Assembly: GCF_036010665.1 (NCBI RefSeq)
Contig: NZ_CP108581.1
Location: forward strand, 5,885,501-5,949,500
Reading direction: 5' to 3'
Source of the DNA: Microbispora sp. NBC_01189
GTDB taxonomy: Bacteria; Actinomycetota; Actinomycetes; Streptosporangiales; Streptosporangiaceae
DNA length: 64,000 bases
Positions within the stretch are counted from its first letter, which is position 1; the number at the start of each line of letters is the position of its first letter. The notes under the pieces were generated by a model that was not told the origin of the DNA, did not search any database, and was given only the letters and a program-made list of their open reading frames with translations. A program made the position numbers and the translations under genes. Shown here one piece after another: positions 10,244 through 18,680 of the stretch.

Positions 10244-10596
10244 TCGACCAGAATCGTAACGTCGCCATCCCGACTTGCAGGAACCAGATCCGCCGGTACA
10301 CCAGCCCTGATAGTTGCGACGAGTTCCCCTTCGCCTCCACCTACCAAGGTGCGAGCCGAGCGGGTATCAGCTACTCGGTGGACCTTATAGACGTGAAGGA
10401 CAACTGCACGTCGGGTTCCCGGTTGGGCGCTTGGTATCAGCGAAATCGGATTCTCGACGATGACCCATTCTGGGTCGATGTGATTCGAAAGCGCGAAACA
10501 GTCCCAGCCAGCGGTGCTCCTGGGCTAATTGCAAGCGATCCCACGCCCGAGGAGATTCTCGACTACGACGGCTGCACGGTCGACGGCGTTAGTTAG
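10189..10596 (+). pseudogene. NucA/NucB-type DNase domain, out of frame with upstream gene
   Basis: In the frame running to TAG 10594-10596 the protein reads IDQNRN, then SCDEFPFASTYQGA, LGAWYQRNRIL and DDDPFWV. This is the core of the secreted NucA/NucB deoxyribonuclease family (CDE-[YF]-PFAST signature with catalytic acidic residues). No good start or ribosome site is visible. The preceding 4.4-kb gene reads into the same segment in another frame and stops at 10243. A third frame around 10203-10240 reads LPPEDYGQ, suggesting more than one indel. I interpret it as the detached C-terminal toxin domain of the upstream gene. Confidence 0.75.
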
Positions 10597-10700
10597 GGCT
10601 CCGTACGGTAGTCGGATGAGGCGCGGGGCGGGTCCTACCTGCCACGCGCTTTGTCAGATACTTCCAATTGCCACTCCAGAGGAAGAATGAGGAAAACCGG

Positions 10701-11798
10701 ATGAGCAAAATCTTTTCTGCTTATGACGGAATCATCCGCCAGGTCTTTGATGAACCGGTTTGCGTTACCTGGTTCCAAGGGGCGAAGACAGAGGATATAG
10801 TCCGCCGATTCGGTGGCGATCCCGAGAAATTCTCGGAGGCAACCTTCGTGGACGTCCACGCAGCGAGCCAGGAACGAGATCCAGAAGGGACTTACGACAC
10901 TGTGATCCTCGTGGCCCAAAAGGGAGAGTGGACGGTCGTTGTCGAGCCAGCCAGCTTCCGCGGCGCAGATTCTGCACTTATGCGGGATCTGTCGAGATCT
11001 GGACGGGCTCTCGCACTGTACTGGACGGTAAACCATGACGCGGGGATGCGCTTTGCCGCGAATGGGAGTGTAGTCTCGTCATTCGACCCTCTGGAGGGTC
11101 CAGACCCCCAGGCGCTTGAGTGGCTACGCCGTGTGACCGTGACGGCTGAGGAATGGCGTGAGGATTGGATGGCCGCTGCCTTCGCGGTCGGCGAGGAACT
11201 GTGTGGTATTCGCATCGATCAGGATTGGCTTCAGCAACCCCACTGGGCTGTCACAGTTAGTGCCCTTCCAATTCGCTCCGTCCGGTCCGAGCTGATTCTG
11301 CGCGAGGACATGTGGGCGCTGGTAAATAGGGAGCCACGGCTCGCCGCTTTGGTCACCGAGCCGACTGCGGACAAGTATGGGGAGATCTCCTTGATTATGG
11401 CGGAGATGGCAGTGCGAACCGCTGGAGTGGAAGGTCATTTGATAGATGAAGCGTTGCGTTTGATCGTCAGCAATGATAGGGGTGCGGAGGCCCAGCGGCT
11501 TCGCGCGGAGCTGGACACGTTGGCAACATCTTTCTGGAAGCAGGCAAGCGCTGCCATGCAGGCGGGCGAGGCAGCGCTTGCGCCGAGCCATGCCTCTGCA
11601 TCCGGACGATTGATGATCAAGCACTATGCCGTCCAAGCTCTCGGGGGCGCCCTTGATTCTGATCCCTATCAGGCAGTGATGGAGGCCATCAAGAAAGGGG
11701 GAATGACCCAACTGGGCGACGAAAACGAGGATTTCCTTCGGATGGAGACGCTCAATGCCATCAGATACTTCATCAATCATGGCGAAAACGCCCTCTAA
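10701..11798 (+). CDS. DUF6461-like protein, possible immunity protein for the nuclease
   Basis: A 365-residue cytosolic-looking protein (no signal peptide or membrane helix), started at ATG 10701 with GAGGA at 10689. The first 150 residues resemble DUF6461: VTWFQGAKTEDIVRRFG, GEWTVVVEPASF, RALALYWTVNHDAGMRF and SSFDPL. DUF6461 proteins are frequent beside actinobacterial polymorphic toxins. The C-terminal 200 residues are helical and not recognised. Its place 104 bases after the nuclease frame suggests immunity; this is inference. Base composition is less GC-rich than the neighbours, consistent with transfer. Confidence 0.6.
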   Translation: MSKIFSAYDGIIRQVFDEPVCVTWFQGAKTEDIVRRFGGDPEKFSEATFVDVHAASQERDPEGTYDTVILVAQKGEWTVVVEPASFRGADSALMRDLSRSGRALALYWTVNHDAGMRFAANGSVVSSFDPLEGPDPQALEWLRRVTVTAEEWREDWMAAAFAVGEELCGIRIDQDWLQQPHWAVTVSALPIRSVRSELILREDMWALVNREPRLAALVTEPTADKYGEISLIMAEMAVRTAGVEGHLIDEALRLIVSNDRGAEAQRLRAELDTLATSFWKQASAAMQAGEAALAPSHASASGRLMIKHYAVQALGGALDSDPYQAVMEAIKKGGMTQLGDENEDFLRMETLNAIRYFINHGENAL

Positions 11799-12034
11799 AA
11801 GTTCAGGGCTCCGGCGTAGTTGCGGTTTGCAGATGATGGTGCGCCACGAACGCCACCGCCCTTAACCCGGATCTTTCACGATCTTGAACGTGAGCCGCCT
11901 GGACGGTAGTTGATCTTCATGTCTGGGTTTGAGGCGTGCCAAAAGCCCGGTGGTCGCCGGGTGTGGCCCTTGGTCTCCCCCTGGCGGGCCGGTGGGCGGG
12001 GCCTTTCTGCTCGTCGGGACGGGTGGAGCGGGGG
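11799..12034. other. Spacer before IS1380 copy
   Basis: Between the DUF6461 gene and the stop codon of the IS1380 transposase. It probably holds the IS1380 3' end (CCCGGATCTTTCACGATC around 11870), but the matching inverted repeat was not convincingly found on the far side. Confidence 0.3.
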
Positions 12035-12841
12035 TCAGGTCGGGGTGGCCAGGGCTCGGATCTTCTGCCAGGCCGTGATCAGGTCGATGACATGCGGGTG
12101 GTCGGTGCAGAGCCGGATGAGGCGTTTCCGGGCTCGCGTGACGAGCCGGGCCGGGGCCTGAAAGAGGAAGCGGCGCAAGGTGGTGGGGGCGGCCGTGGCG
12201 AGCGTCGGATGGTGGTCGAGGACGAGCAGGCGTAACCAGGCCAGCAGGTAAGCGGCGAGGGCGACCGCGTGGCACCAGGCCTGGTTGGCGGCTATCGCGT
12301 AGAACGGGAGCCGCCGCAGCCCGAGGTTCTTCCCGTCCTTGATCACCGATTCGACGTCGGCGTGGTCGCGGTGGAAGGCGTCCTGGCGGGGGTGGTGGTG
12401 GCCAGGCAGGTCATGCGCCGTGGCCTGGAACCGTTGCCCGCGCTGTTTTTCCAGGTCGCTGGCGTTCTTGCGGTGTTTGGGGTGCAAGGGTTCGAGGCGG
12501 GCCGCCACGCGCATCTCGTCGGGCCAGCCGTCGGCCAGGTCCAGCAGGCCGGTCAGGTCGGCGACGTAGGCGCGGTCGCGGACCTTGTCTTCTGGCGTGA
12601 TCGCGCACGACCACGCGTTCTGCGGGACTTCCGCGATGGCGTCACGGATCGGCTGGGTGACGTCGAAGCCGACGCTGTAGTGCCAGGTGTAGCCGTCTTG
12701 CGCAGCGGTGGTCTTGATCCACTTCAGGAGGTCCTTAGTGGCGCCCGCGCCGTCGCAGCGGAAGATGATGCGCCTGCGGTAGCGGGCCGGGAGTTGGGCG
12801 ATCGCCTCGGTTAAGACGGTGATGTGGTCGTCGGCGGTGTT
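12035..12841 (-). CDS. IS1380-family transposase, downstream exon (C-terminal 268 residues)
   Basis: Open in one frame from the intron 3' boundary (12841) to the stop at 12035. It begins NTADDHITVLTEAI and continues with RIIFRCDGAGATKD (second DDE Asp), PEDKVRDRAYV, DVESVIKDGKNLGLRRLP (the family's terminal Glu/Lys region) and a helical C-terminus. Joining it to the upstream exon at 15346 gives GNAGS-NTADD, the normal IS1380 reading, with no frame loss. The transposase could therefore be functional if the intron splices. Confidence 0.85.
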   Translation of the reverse strand, partial: NTADDHITVLTEAIAQLPARYRRRIIFRCDGAGATKDLLKWIKTTAAQDGYTWHYSVGFDVTQPIRDAIAEVPQNAWSCAITPEDKVRDRAYVADLTGLLDLADGWPDEMRVAARLEPLHPKHRKNASDLEKQRGQRFQATAHDLPGHHHPRQDAFHRDHADVESVIKDGKNLGLRRLPFYAIAANQAWCHAVALAAYLLAWLRLLVLDHHPTLATAAPTTLRRFLFQAPARLVTRARKRLIRLCTDHPHVIDLITAWQKIRALATPT

Positions 12842-12882
12842 GTCGGGTAGCCGGAGCGCGTTACCGCGCCCCGGCCCCCTCA

Positions 12883-12916
12883 GAACCGGACGTGCCCCTT
12901 ACGAGGCATCCGGCTC
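12883..12916 (-). ncRNA. Group II intron domain V hairpin
   Basis: A 34-nt hairpin beginning GAGCCGGATGC and ending GTCCGGTTC on the minus strand, the catalytic domain V of the ribozyme. It lies between the maturase gene's stop and the intron 3' end, as in all bacterial group II introns. Confidence 0.88.
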
Positions 12917-12935
12917 AAGCAGGCCCTGAGGTTGT

Positions 12936-14735
12936 TCAGGTCGGTGCAGGTGCCGGGCCCGTGGCGCGGATTGCCTGGCGGCGTTTCACGCAGTGGGCGT
13001 GCATGAGGCAGCGTGCTGTTTCGTCCGACGGGCCGTCGGAAGCGGTGACCGCTTTGCGGCGGATCGCCTTGCGCAGCGTGAGGAGCCACTGTTCCCATTC
13101 GGCGGGGCTTTGGGGCTCCCGTATCGCGTGGAACAGCAGATCGCCGCAGCCGGGGCAGCGTCCGTTCTGGGCTCGCAGAAGCTTGCCGAAGAACGGGCCC
13201 AGCGGCGGCGTGCCACGTCGTCTCCGAGCGGCCCAGTAGCCGGTCAGGGCCGGATCGTCCGGAGACGCTCCGCCTTTGACCAGCCGGTGCCGGACGATGG
13301 GTGTCCAGGAGAACTTGACCAGGTAGCGGCCGCTGTCGCGGTCGCCGAACACCCACTGGTCCCGCCTGGAGGGGTGGAACGCATCGAAGTACCGGGCCTT
13401 GGCCCAGCGCTTGGACTTGTTCGGATGCGCCCGCAGCGCCCACCGGTAGGTGAGCCTCCACACGTAGTGGTCGAGCGAGGAGAAGATCTCCTTGGAGACC
13501 ACAGTGCGGTAGTAGGCGGCCCACCCTCGGATGATCGGGTTGAGCTTGTTGATCACCGCCTGGGCGTTGCCCCCGTGCAGGGCCTTGACCTCGGCGGCGA
13601 GCCTGCTGCGGATGCGCAGCACGGCGGCCTTGCTCGGCTTGATCAGCAGCTTCCCGTTACGGTATCGGCGGATACTGAACCCCAGGAAGTCAAAGCCGTC
13701 TCCGAGGGCGACGATCTGCGTCTTATCCTCGTTGAAGACCAGACCGCGGGGCGCGAGCCACCGGGCGAGGTCCGCTTTGACCTGCTGCGCCTGCTCCTTG
13801 CTGACGCACAGCACCACAAGGTCGTCGGCGTATCTCACCGCCACGGGCGTACCGGGCACCGCGCCTCCCGCATGAGCGTAACCGTCGGGAAACGTTCTGG
13901 CTCCGGCCGCTGCCTCCAGGCCGTGCAGGGCCACGTTCATCATCAGCGGGCTGATCACACCTCCTTGAGGAACGCCCTCATCGGTGGGTGCGAACCGACC
14001 ACGATCGAGCACACCGGCTTTCAGCCATTGCAGGACCCGTCCCCTGCCGGGGAACGTGCCGAGCGACGACACCAGATGGTTATGGTCGATCTTGTCGAAT
14101 GCCGCGACCAAGTCGGCGTCGAGAATCCACCGGCGGTGCGGGTTGCGTCCCGCGACCACCGTGAAGATCGCCTCGATTGCATCATGGCAGCCCCGGCCCG
14201 GCCGGAATCCATAGGACTTCGACTCGAACCGGGCTTCCCACTCCGGCTCCAGCGCGTTCACGGTCACAGCCTGAAGCGCTCTGTCCGCGATCACCGGAAT
14301 GCCGAGTGGGCGCTGACGACCACCTGCCTTCGGAATAAACACCCGCTTGACCGGCCTGGGCTTCCACGGCTCGGCCTTGCGCTGCACCCAGTCGGCCAAC
14401 TCGGCCTTCGCGGATGCCAGCAGCACGACCTTGCCGTCAATGCCCGCCGTCTCGCGGCCGGCGTTCTGCTCCGTCACCCGCCGCACCGCCAACAGCGCGT
14501 TGGATCGGGAGCGGAGCATCAGTTTCTGCAGATTCCTGACTTTCGCCAGGTCTCCCGCCTGCGTCGCCGTGAAGATCCGTTGCCGCAGCCGCCGTACTTC
14601 GTCCTCGACCCGCTGCCAGTCGACTCGCAGCCAGTCGGAGTCCTCGTCCTCCGGTCCGTTCGCCATGATGGCGTCCAACTTGCCCTTCGGTTCCGGTTTC
14701 ACGTCTTGGGTCTCCTCACAGGCCCACCTGGCCAC
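12936..14735 (-). CDS. ltrA: Group II intron-encoded reverse transcriptase/maturase/endonuclease
   Basis: A multifunctional protein of 599 residues that promotes splicing and retrohoming of the surrounding intron. The reverse transcriptase part has the catalytic VRYADDLVV motif (about residue 303), and earlier RT blocks KRVFIPK, RPLGIP and GVPQGGVISPLMMN. Maturase domain X carries FDFLGFSIRRY and IRGWAAYYR. An HNH endonuclease end follows, with Cys pair CPGC and HAHCVKRR. The longest frame starts at GTG 14735; ATG 14666 is an alternative. All domains look intact, so the intron may be mobile. Confidence 0.92.
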   Translation of the reverse strand: MARWACEETQDVKPEPKGKLDAIMANGPEDEDSDWLRVDWQRVEDEVRRLRQRIFTATQAGDLAKVRNLQKLMLRSRSNALLAVRRVTEQNAGRETAGIDGKVVLLASAKAELADWVQRKAEPWKPRPVKRVFIPKAGGRQRPLGIPVIADRALQAVTVNALEPEWEARFESKSYGFRPGRGCHDAIEAIFTVVAGRNPHRRWILDADLVAAFDKIDHNHLVSSLGTFPGRGRVLQWLKAGVLDRGRFAPTDEGVPQGGVISPLMMNVALHGLEAAAGARTFPDGYAHAGGAVPGTPVAVRYADDLVVLCVSKEQAQQVKADLARWLAPRGLVFNEDKTQIVALGDGFDFLGFSIRRYRNGKLLIKPSKAAVLRIRSRLAAEVKALHGGNAQAVINKLNPIIRGWAAYYRTVVSKEIFSSLDHYVWRLTYRWALRAHPNKSKRWAKARYFDAFHPSRRDQWVFGDRDSGRYLVKFSWTPIVRHRLVKGGASPDDPALTGYWAARRRRGTPPLGPFFGKLLRAQNGRCPGCGDLLFHAIREPQSPAEWEQWLLTLRKAIRRKAVTASDGPSDETARCLMHAHCVKRRQAIRATGPAPAPT

Positions 14736-15345
14736 GTCAGCGCCCTTTCGGGTCCGGGCATCAGCCCGTATCCGGCCGGTTATCCGGGACCAGCGACGGA
14801 GGAGCCGCCCTTTCGTCCCGGTTTCCCGTCGCCTTTCGACGCACCGGCATTCGCTTCTTGGCCATCCTGTTCCCGCCAGGGAGATCGGCCTTCCTCACGG
14901 TCAGCCCACCGAAGAGCCTCACGGCCCCCGGATCCCGGACGGGGTTTCCACGTTCCGCACGAGTGAGATACGACCGGGAAGGGCGCCCTCTATACCCCGG
15001 GGACGGTGGTGTCCTCCCGGCCGACGGTTCGCTCACCGGCCGGCACCCGCCGCCACGCTGCGGCCGGTCCCTGCACCCCGCTGGAAACTTCCGCCTGTCG
15101 GGGCCCAAACGTGACGAGGCATCATCAAGGGTTCACTCGCGTTCGCCCGTCCGGTCTTCCCCTTGCCTGTGATCCCCGGGCGGAACGGGAATCCTTGGGC
15201 GTCTTCTCCGAGCTCCGCACCCCGCCGTTACCAGCGACGCACGTCGGAGCGGGGACAGGCCCTGGACACTGGCCCGTGACAACATCTACGGCATCCGCCG
15301 CACCTCCAAACTCGTCCACTCACCTCGTGCGACCTCGTGTCGCAC

Positions 15346-16029
15346 GGAGCCGGCGTTGCCGGGCCGGAGCAGGATCGCGAGGATCTCGCCGGTGTTCGCG
15401 CAGGTCACCAGGATCGGGTGCAGCCCGAAGACGTGCTTTTTGTAGGTCGGGGCCGCGCCTTCCTTCTCGGAGTGGGATTCCACGAGGGAGGCGTCGACGT
15501 CGATGACGGTCCACCCGTCCCAGGCGTGCCCGGCCACGCTCACCCAGGGGAAGCCCTGGGGGCGGGTGGCGAGGAGGTTCCAGATCCGCCGCCTGTGCGC
15601 GGCCCGCGCCCGGGTGAGCTTGACCAGCATGGCGGCGTCGAGTTCCTCGCCGAACAGCCGCCAGGCGGTCACTGCCGAGGCGATCGGCCCGGTCACCGCG
15701 ATCGCCTGGGCGGCGGCGTCCATCGCGGCGCGGACCGAGGTCGCGCCCATGGCCAGCCCGATCGCGGTGTCGATCAGGACCTGCCCGCGATCGTGGCCGG
15801 GGTGGAACCCGGCGACGGTCAGCGCCTTGGACAGGTGGCGGCGCAGGTCGCACTCTTCGGCGAACAGTCGCAGCAGCGGCACGCCCGCCGCGGCGATCAG
15901 CCCGGACGCACCGTCGGTCATCTCCAGCGACTTCGACCAGGCTGACGTGCGTTTCTCCAGCTTGCGGCGGCGCTCGGCTCTAGCGCGTTTGATCTTCTTG
16001 AGCAACCTGGCGGGAGGCATATTCTTCAC
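15346..16029 (-). CDS. IS1380-family transposase, upstream exon (N-terminal 228 residues)
   Basis: Starts at GTG 16029 (ATG 16020 alternative) and runs exactly 228 codons to the intron 5' boundary. It contains the basic N-terminus LLKKIKRARAERRRK and the helical DNA-binding part. The first DDE Asp region is WTVIDVDASLVESHSEK, followed by KKHVFGLHP and ILLRPGNAGS. Past 15345 the frame enters intron sequence and stops at 15286. Spliced, the two exons make a transposase of about 496 residues, the usual size for the family. Confidence 0.85.
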
Positions 16030-16032
16030 TTC

Positions 16033-16102
16033 GGAGGTACCGCCCTACTGGGGGATCTTGATCTCAGCAATCCAGATCATCCCAGCTCAGGGTGGTACCT
16101 CC
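16033..16102. repeat. 70-bp imperfect palindrome upstream of IS1380 transposase
   Basis: Outer arms 16033-16046 and 16089-16102 match at 13 of 14 positions (GGAGGTACCGCCCT against AGGGTGGTACCTCC), with partly pairing inner sequence. It sits just before the transposase start and could be a protective hairpin against outside transcription, or part of the element end. Confidence 0.55.
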
Positions 16103-16461
16103 AGCCACATGTGACGCTACGTGACCATCGCTCCGTGACCGGTGAATTCACGAGGTTAAGTTAAGGCGATATGTGATCGAGTGGCCGTTTTCGCTTGAAA
16201 GATCACATTTTTGTGACGATCGCGCCTGCAGAGCTTCGTTGTCGCAGTCTGGCACGTCCATGTCTCGCTCGTCCATGCCCGTGCCCGTGCCCGTGCCGGC
16301 GTCCCGGCCGGTGCCAAGGGTGGAAACCGGGCAGGGCGAGCAGGAGATACGCACGCTGCTGCGGCAATGGGTAGCGGCAGGGCCGGGCGGCGCCCGCGAC
16401 CCGGGGGGCCTTTTGACACAGGTTATCGACCGAAAGCGATCATTGCCGCAAGGCCGCGAAG
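16103..16461. other. Gene-free gap between two transposase genes
   Basis: About 360 bases without a supported gene. It includes a run of the 6-base unit CCGTGC/GTGCCC at about 16277-16302 and AT-richer sequence at 16160-16215 that may hold an IS end. Confidence 0.3.
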
Positions 16462-17904
16462 TTAGATCATGCGCGCGAGTGTCAAATCGATGGTCTCGAC
16501 GTTGTGCGGCGGCCTCTGCCTGGGGATATGGAGAGCTGCGGGAGTCGGTTGGAGCATGTACATCGCCTTGGCAATCTTGTGGATCTGACCTTTCCTGGCC
16601 ATAGCCGATAGCTGGGTGGCGAAGCTGTTGACATCGGCCGCGCCGAGTTCGCGGGCCAGGTCGCGGGCGTGCCAGGCACGGGTGGGGCCGGCCGCGAGGA
16701 GGTCCAGAATTCGCTGCTTGCGGGTTAGCCGGGGTGGATCGTGAGGATCGGCAGCAGCAGAGGAGGTCGGTGGCGGCGTGGGAGCGGGCCGGCCGGATTC
16801 CGGGACGGGTTGCAGATCCCGGATGGTGATGTCGATGGCGGAGATGGTCGTGGCGGTCAAGGGCCGATCGTCGTCGGCGGGCTTGGCGTGGTAGCGGGAA
16901 ATCGGGCACGTGACCTTGCGCGCGCAGATCCGGGGGCGACGGGGTGGCAGCAGGTCCGCCAGGACGGCTCGACCGGTGCGGCCGATCAGGTCGATGGTGC
17001 CGTCGTCGCTGGTGGCAGGAAGGATCGCGTGGGCGGCGGTGACCGTGTCGCGGGCGGTCTCCAGGGCGGTGGTGAAGCCGGCCCGGTCGGGGTCGGTGCC
17101 GGGCACGGACTCCACTGCGCAGACCATCGCCATCCGCAGCGCCTGGTAGAGCACGAGCAGCGCCCAGAGTTCCTGCTCGATCCCTGCGGGGTCGGCCGAG
17201 CGCAGCACCCGGCCGCGCATCACGGTGTGCCGCAGCGCGTAGAAGGCCGATTCGATCTCCCAGCGTTCGTGATAGAGCCGGATCAGCGCCGCGGCCGGGT
17301 CACGGCGGTGGTCGGTGAGCGTGGTGGCCGGCCGGTAGCGGCCGGAAAGGGTGCTGCCGTCGCCTAGATGGATGGTCAGGTCGGCCTCGATGATGCGGAC
17401 CTTCAGGGAGCCGAGCCGCGACAGGTAGGAGCCGTCCGGCAGCTTGGCCATGATCGGCGGGCGGCGGGTGGACGTGAGCCGGGCCAGGAACGCCGCGCCG
17501 GTGCCGGCCACCGCAACCAGGAAGTCGTTGCCGTCGAACCCTCGGTCCAGCAGCACCAGCATGCTGCGATCGAGCAGATGGGTCAGCCGGGCCGCGTAGA
17601 CGGTCTCCCCGTCGGTGGCCGGTCCGAAGACCGCGCCAAGCAGGCCACGGGTGCCGGTCTCGGCCAGCGCCATGAGCATCACGCGCGGATAGCCTGCCCA
17701 CCCCAGCCGATACTTGATCTTCCCCGGCGAGGGCCGGTTCCGCGTCGAATCAGGCGCTTTGATCGATGAGCAGCCGTCGAAGGCCACCGTGCGCCACCGG
17801 CGATAACGCACGCCCGGCGTGGCGGGCTGGCCCAATGGGGTGGCCGGCACCTCGAACAACGCCTTCAGCGGTGCCGGGGTCAGGCGGCGGCGCAGGTCCC
17901 GCAA
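16462..17904 (-). pseudogene. IS4-family transposase, N-terminus missing
   Basis: 480 residues remain. DDE residues lie in VAFDGCSSIK, VLLDRGFDGND and YHERWEIESAF (the IS4 Y-R-E-type signature), followed by the usual helical tail. About 100 N-terminal residues of the family (the IS4 N-terminal domain) are absent: the frame opens with LRDLRRRLTPAPLKALFEV exactly where unrelated MarR-like sequence starts on the other strand. The final 70 residues form a winged-helix-like segment (TRKQRILDLLAAG, HARDLARELG), an uncommon extension. The element is a truncated remnant, not expected to transpose. Confidence 0.8.
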
Positions 17905-18062
17905 CGCTGAACGAGCTGTTCGCCGACTACACGCCCGACGAGATCGCCGTGCTGTCCGACTGGTTCAGCCGCGCGAGCGACCTCATGCGCACCTACCTGG
18001 AGGAGATCCGGCGCGACGAGCACGTCGGTGTGCCCCGCACCCGGCGCACCCGGAGTCGCTGA
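17905..18062 (+). pseudogene. MarR-type regulator, C-terminal remnant
   Basis: The last 52 codons of a gene reading TLNELFADYTPDEIAVLSDW and ASDLMRTYLEEIRRDE, which resembles the C-terminal dimerisation helices of actinobacterial MarR regulators. The DNA-binding part is missing; sequence upstream of 17905 belongs to the truncated IS4 element. It marks the right edge of the mobile island. Confidence 0.6.
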
Positions 18063-18181
18063 GGCCGCCGGAGACAACGAGAGCCGCGACTTCCTGGAGC
18101 TGCCAGAAGGGCCGTCGCACCGTCGGCGAGAGCGGCGGTGGCCGGTCGGTCAGCCGCCGAGGGCGGGTCCGGGCCGGAGGC

Positions 18182-18556
18182 TCAGAGCTTGCGGAACTGC
18201 CATGCCTCCTCCGCCGCGGCCAGCACGCCGTCGAGAGATGTTCCGCCGCCCGCGGCCACGACCGCGGAGACGGCGCCCTCCACGAACGGCACATCGGCGA
18301 TCACCACCTGGCCGGGGCTCTCCAGCAGCCGGGCGGTCAGCACCGAGCTGCCCAGGTCGGGGATCAGCACGACACCGTCCCCCTGGTCCACCTCCTCGAC
18401 CGCCGCGCTCACCCGGTCGGGGCTGGTGCCGAGACCGCCGTCCTCGGTGCCTCCGGCCGCCGCCAGCGGCACCTTCGCCCGGCCGATCTGCCTGGCCAGC
18501 GCGACCACCTCCGCGGCCAGGCCGCCGCTGTGCGAGATCAGTACGATGCCGACCAT
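18182..18556 (-). CDS. dhaM: DhaM: PTS EIIA-type phosphodonor subunit of dihydroxyacetone kinase
   Basis: Passes phosphate from HPr (ultimately PEP) to the ADP bound on DhaL. The 124-residue protein is a single EIIA-mannose-type domain. The phospho-histidine is in VLISHSGGLA (residue 9), and the second conserved block is VVLIPDLGSSVLTARLLE. It lacks the HPr and EI-like extensions of the E. coli protein, as is common in actinobacteria. It is last in the dhaK-dhaL-dhaM order, 124 bases after dhaL. Confidence 0.9.
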   Translation of the reverse strand: MVGIVLISHSGGLAAEVVALARQIGRAKVPLAAAGGTEDGGLGTSPDRVSAAVEEVDQGDGVVLIPDLGSSVLTARLLESPGQVVIADVPFVEGAVSAVVAAGGGTSLDGVLAAAEEAWQFRKL

Positions 18557-18680
18557 TCGTCACTCCTGTGGTCCGTCGTGAACGTGAGCCTGGCGCGCCG
18601 CGCATCGCCGCCGGTCGCGGGACCGCCGAGAGGCCGGCCACTGCTTCCGGCCATCTGAACGTGAGCCCGGCGCGGGGCGA

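Larger units (their letters stand above)
12842..15345 (-). mobile_element. Group II intron inserted in IS1380 transposase gene
   Basis: A 2,504-base intron on the minus strand. The 5' boundary is GTGCGACACGAGG at 15345 (bacterial group II consensus GUGYG). The 3' end is CGGCTACCCGAC ending at 12842. Domain V is the classic 34-nt hairpin at 12883-12916 (GAGCCGG...CCGGTTC), followed by a domain VI-like GC stem (about 12850-12880) with an A seven bases before the 3' end as likely branch point. Bases 14736-15345 hold ribozyme domains I-III and no gene. Excision at these exact ends restores the host frame between whole codons. Confidence 0.9.

Noticed and set aside
10180..10260. Programmed ribosomal frameshifting to make a full toxin
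   Set aside because: No slippery heptamer or following pseudoknot was evident, and coding-like text in three frames fits indels better.
11870..16210. Terminal inverted repeats of the IS1380 copy (GGATCTTTCA near 11876 and TGAAAGATC near 16197)
   Set aside because: Only 9 bases match and the outer bases disagree; not enough to set element ends.
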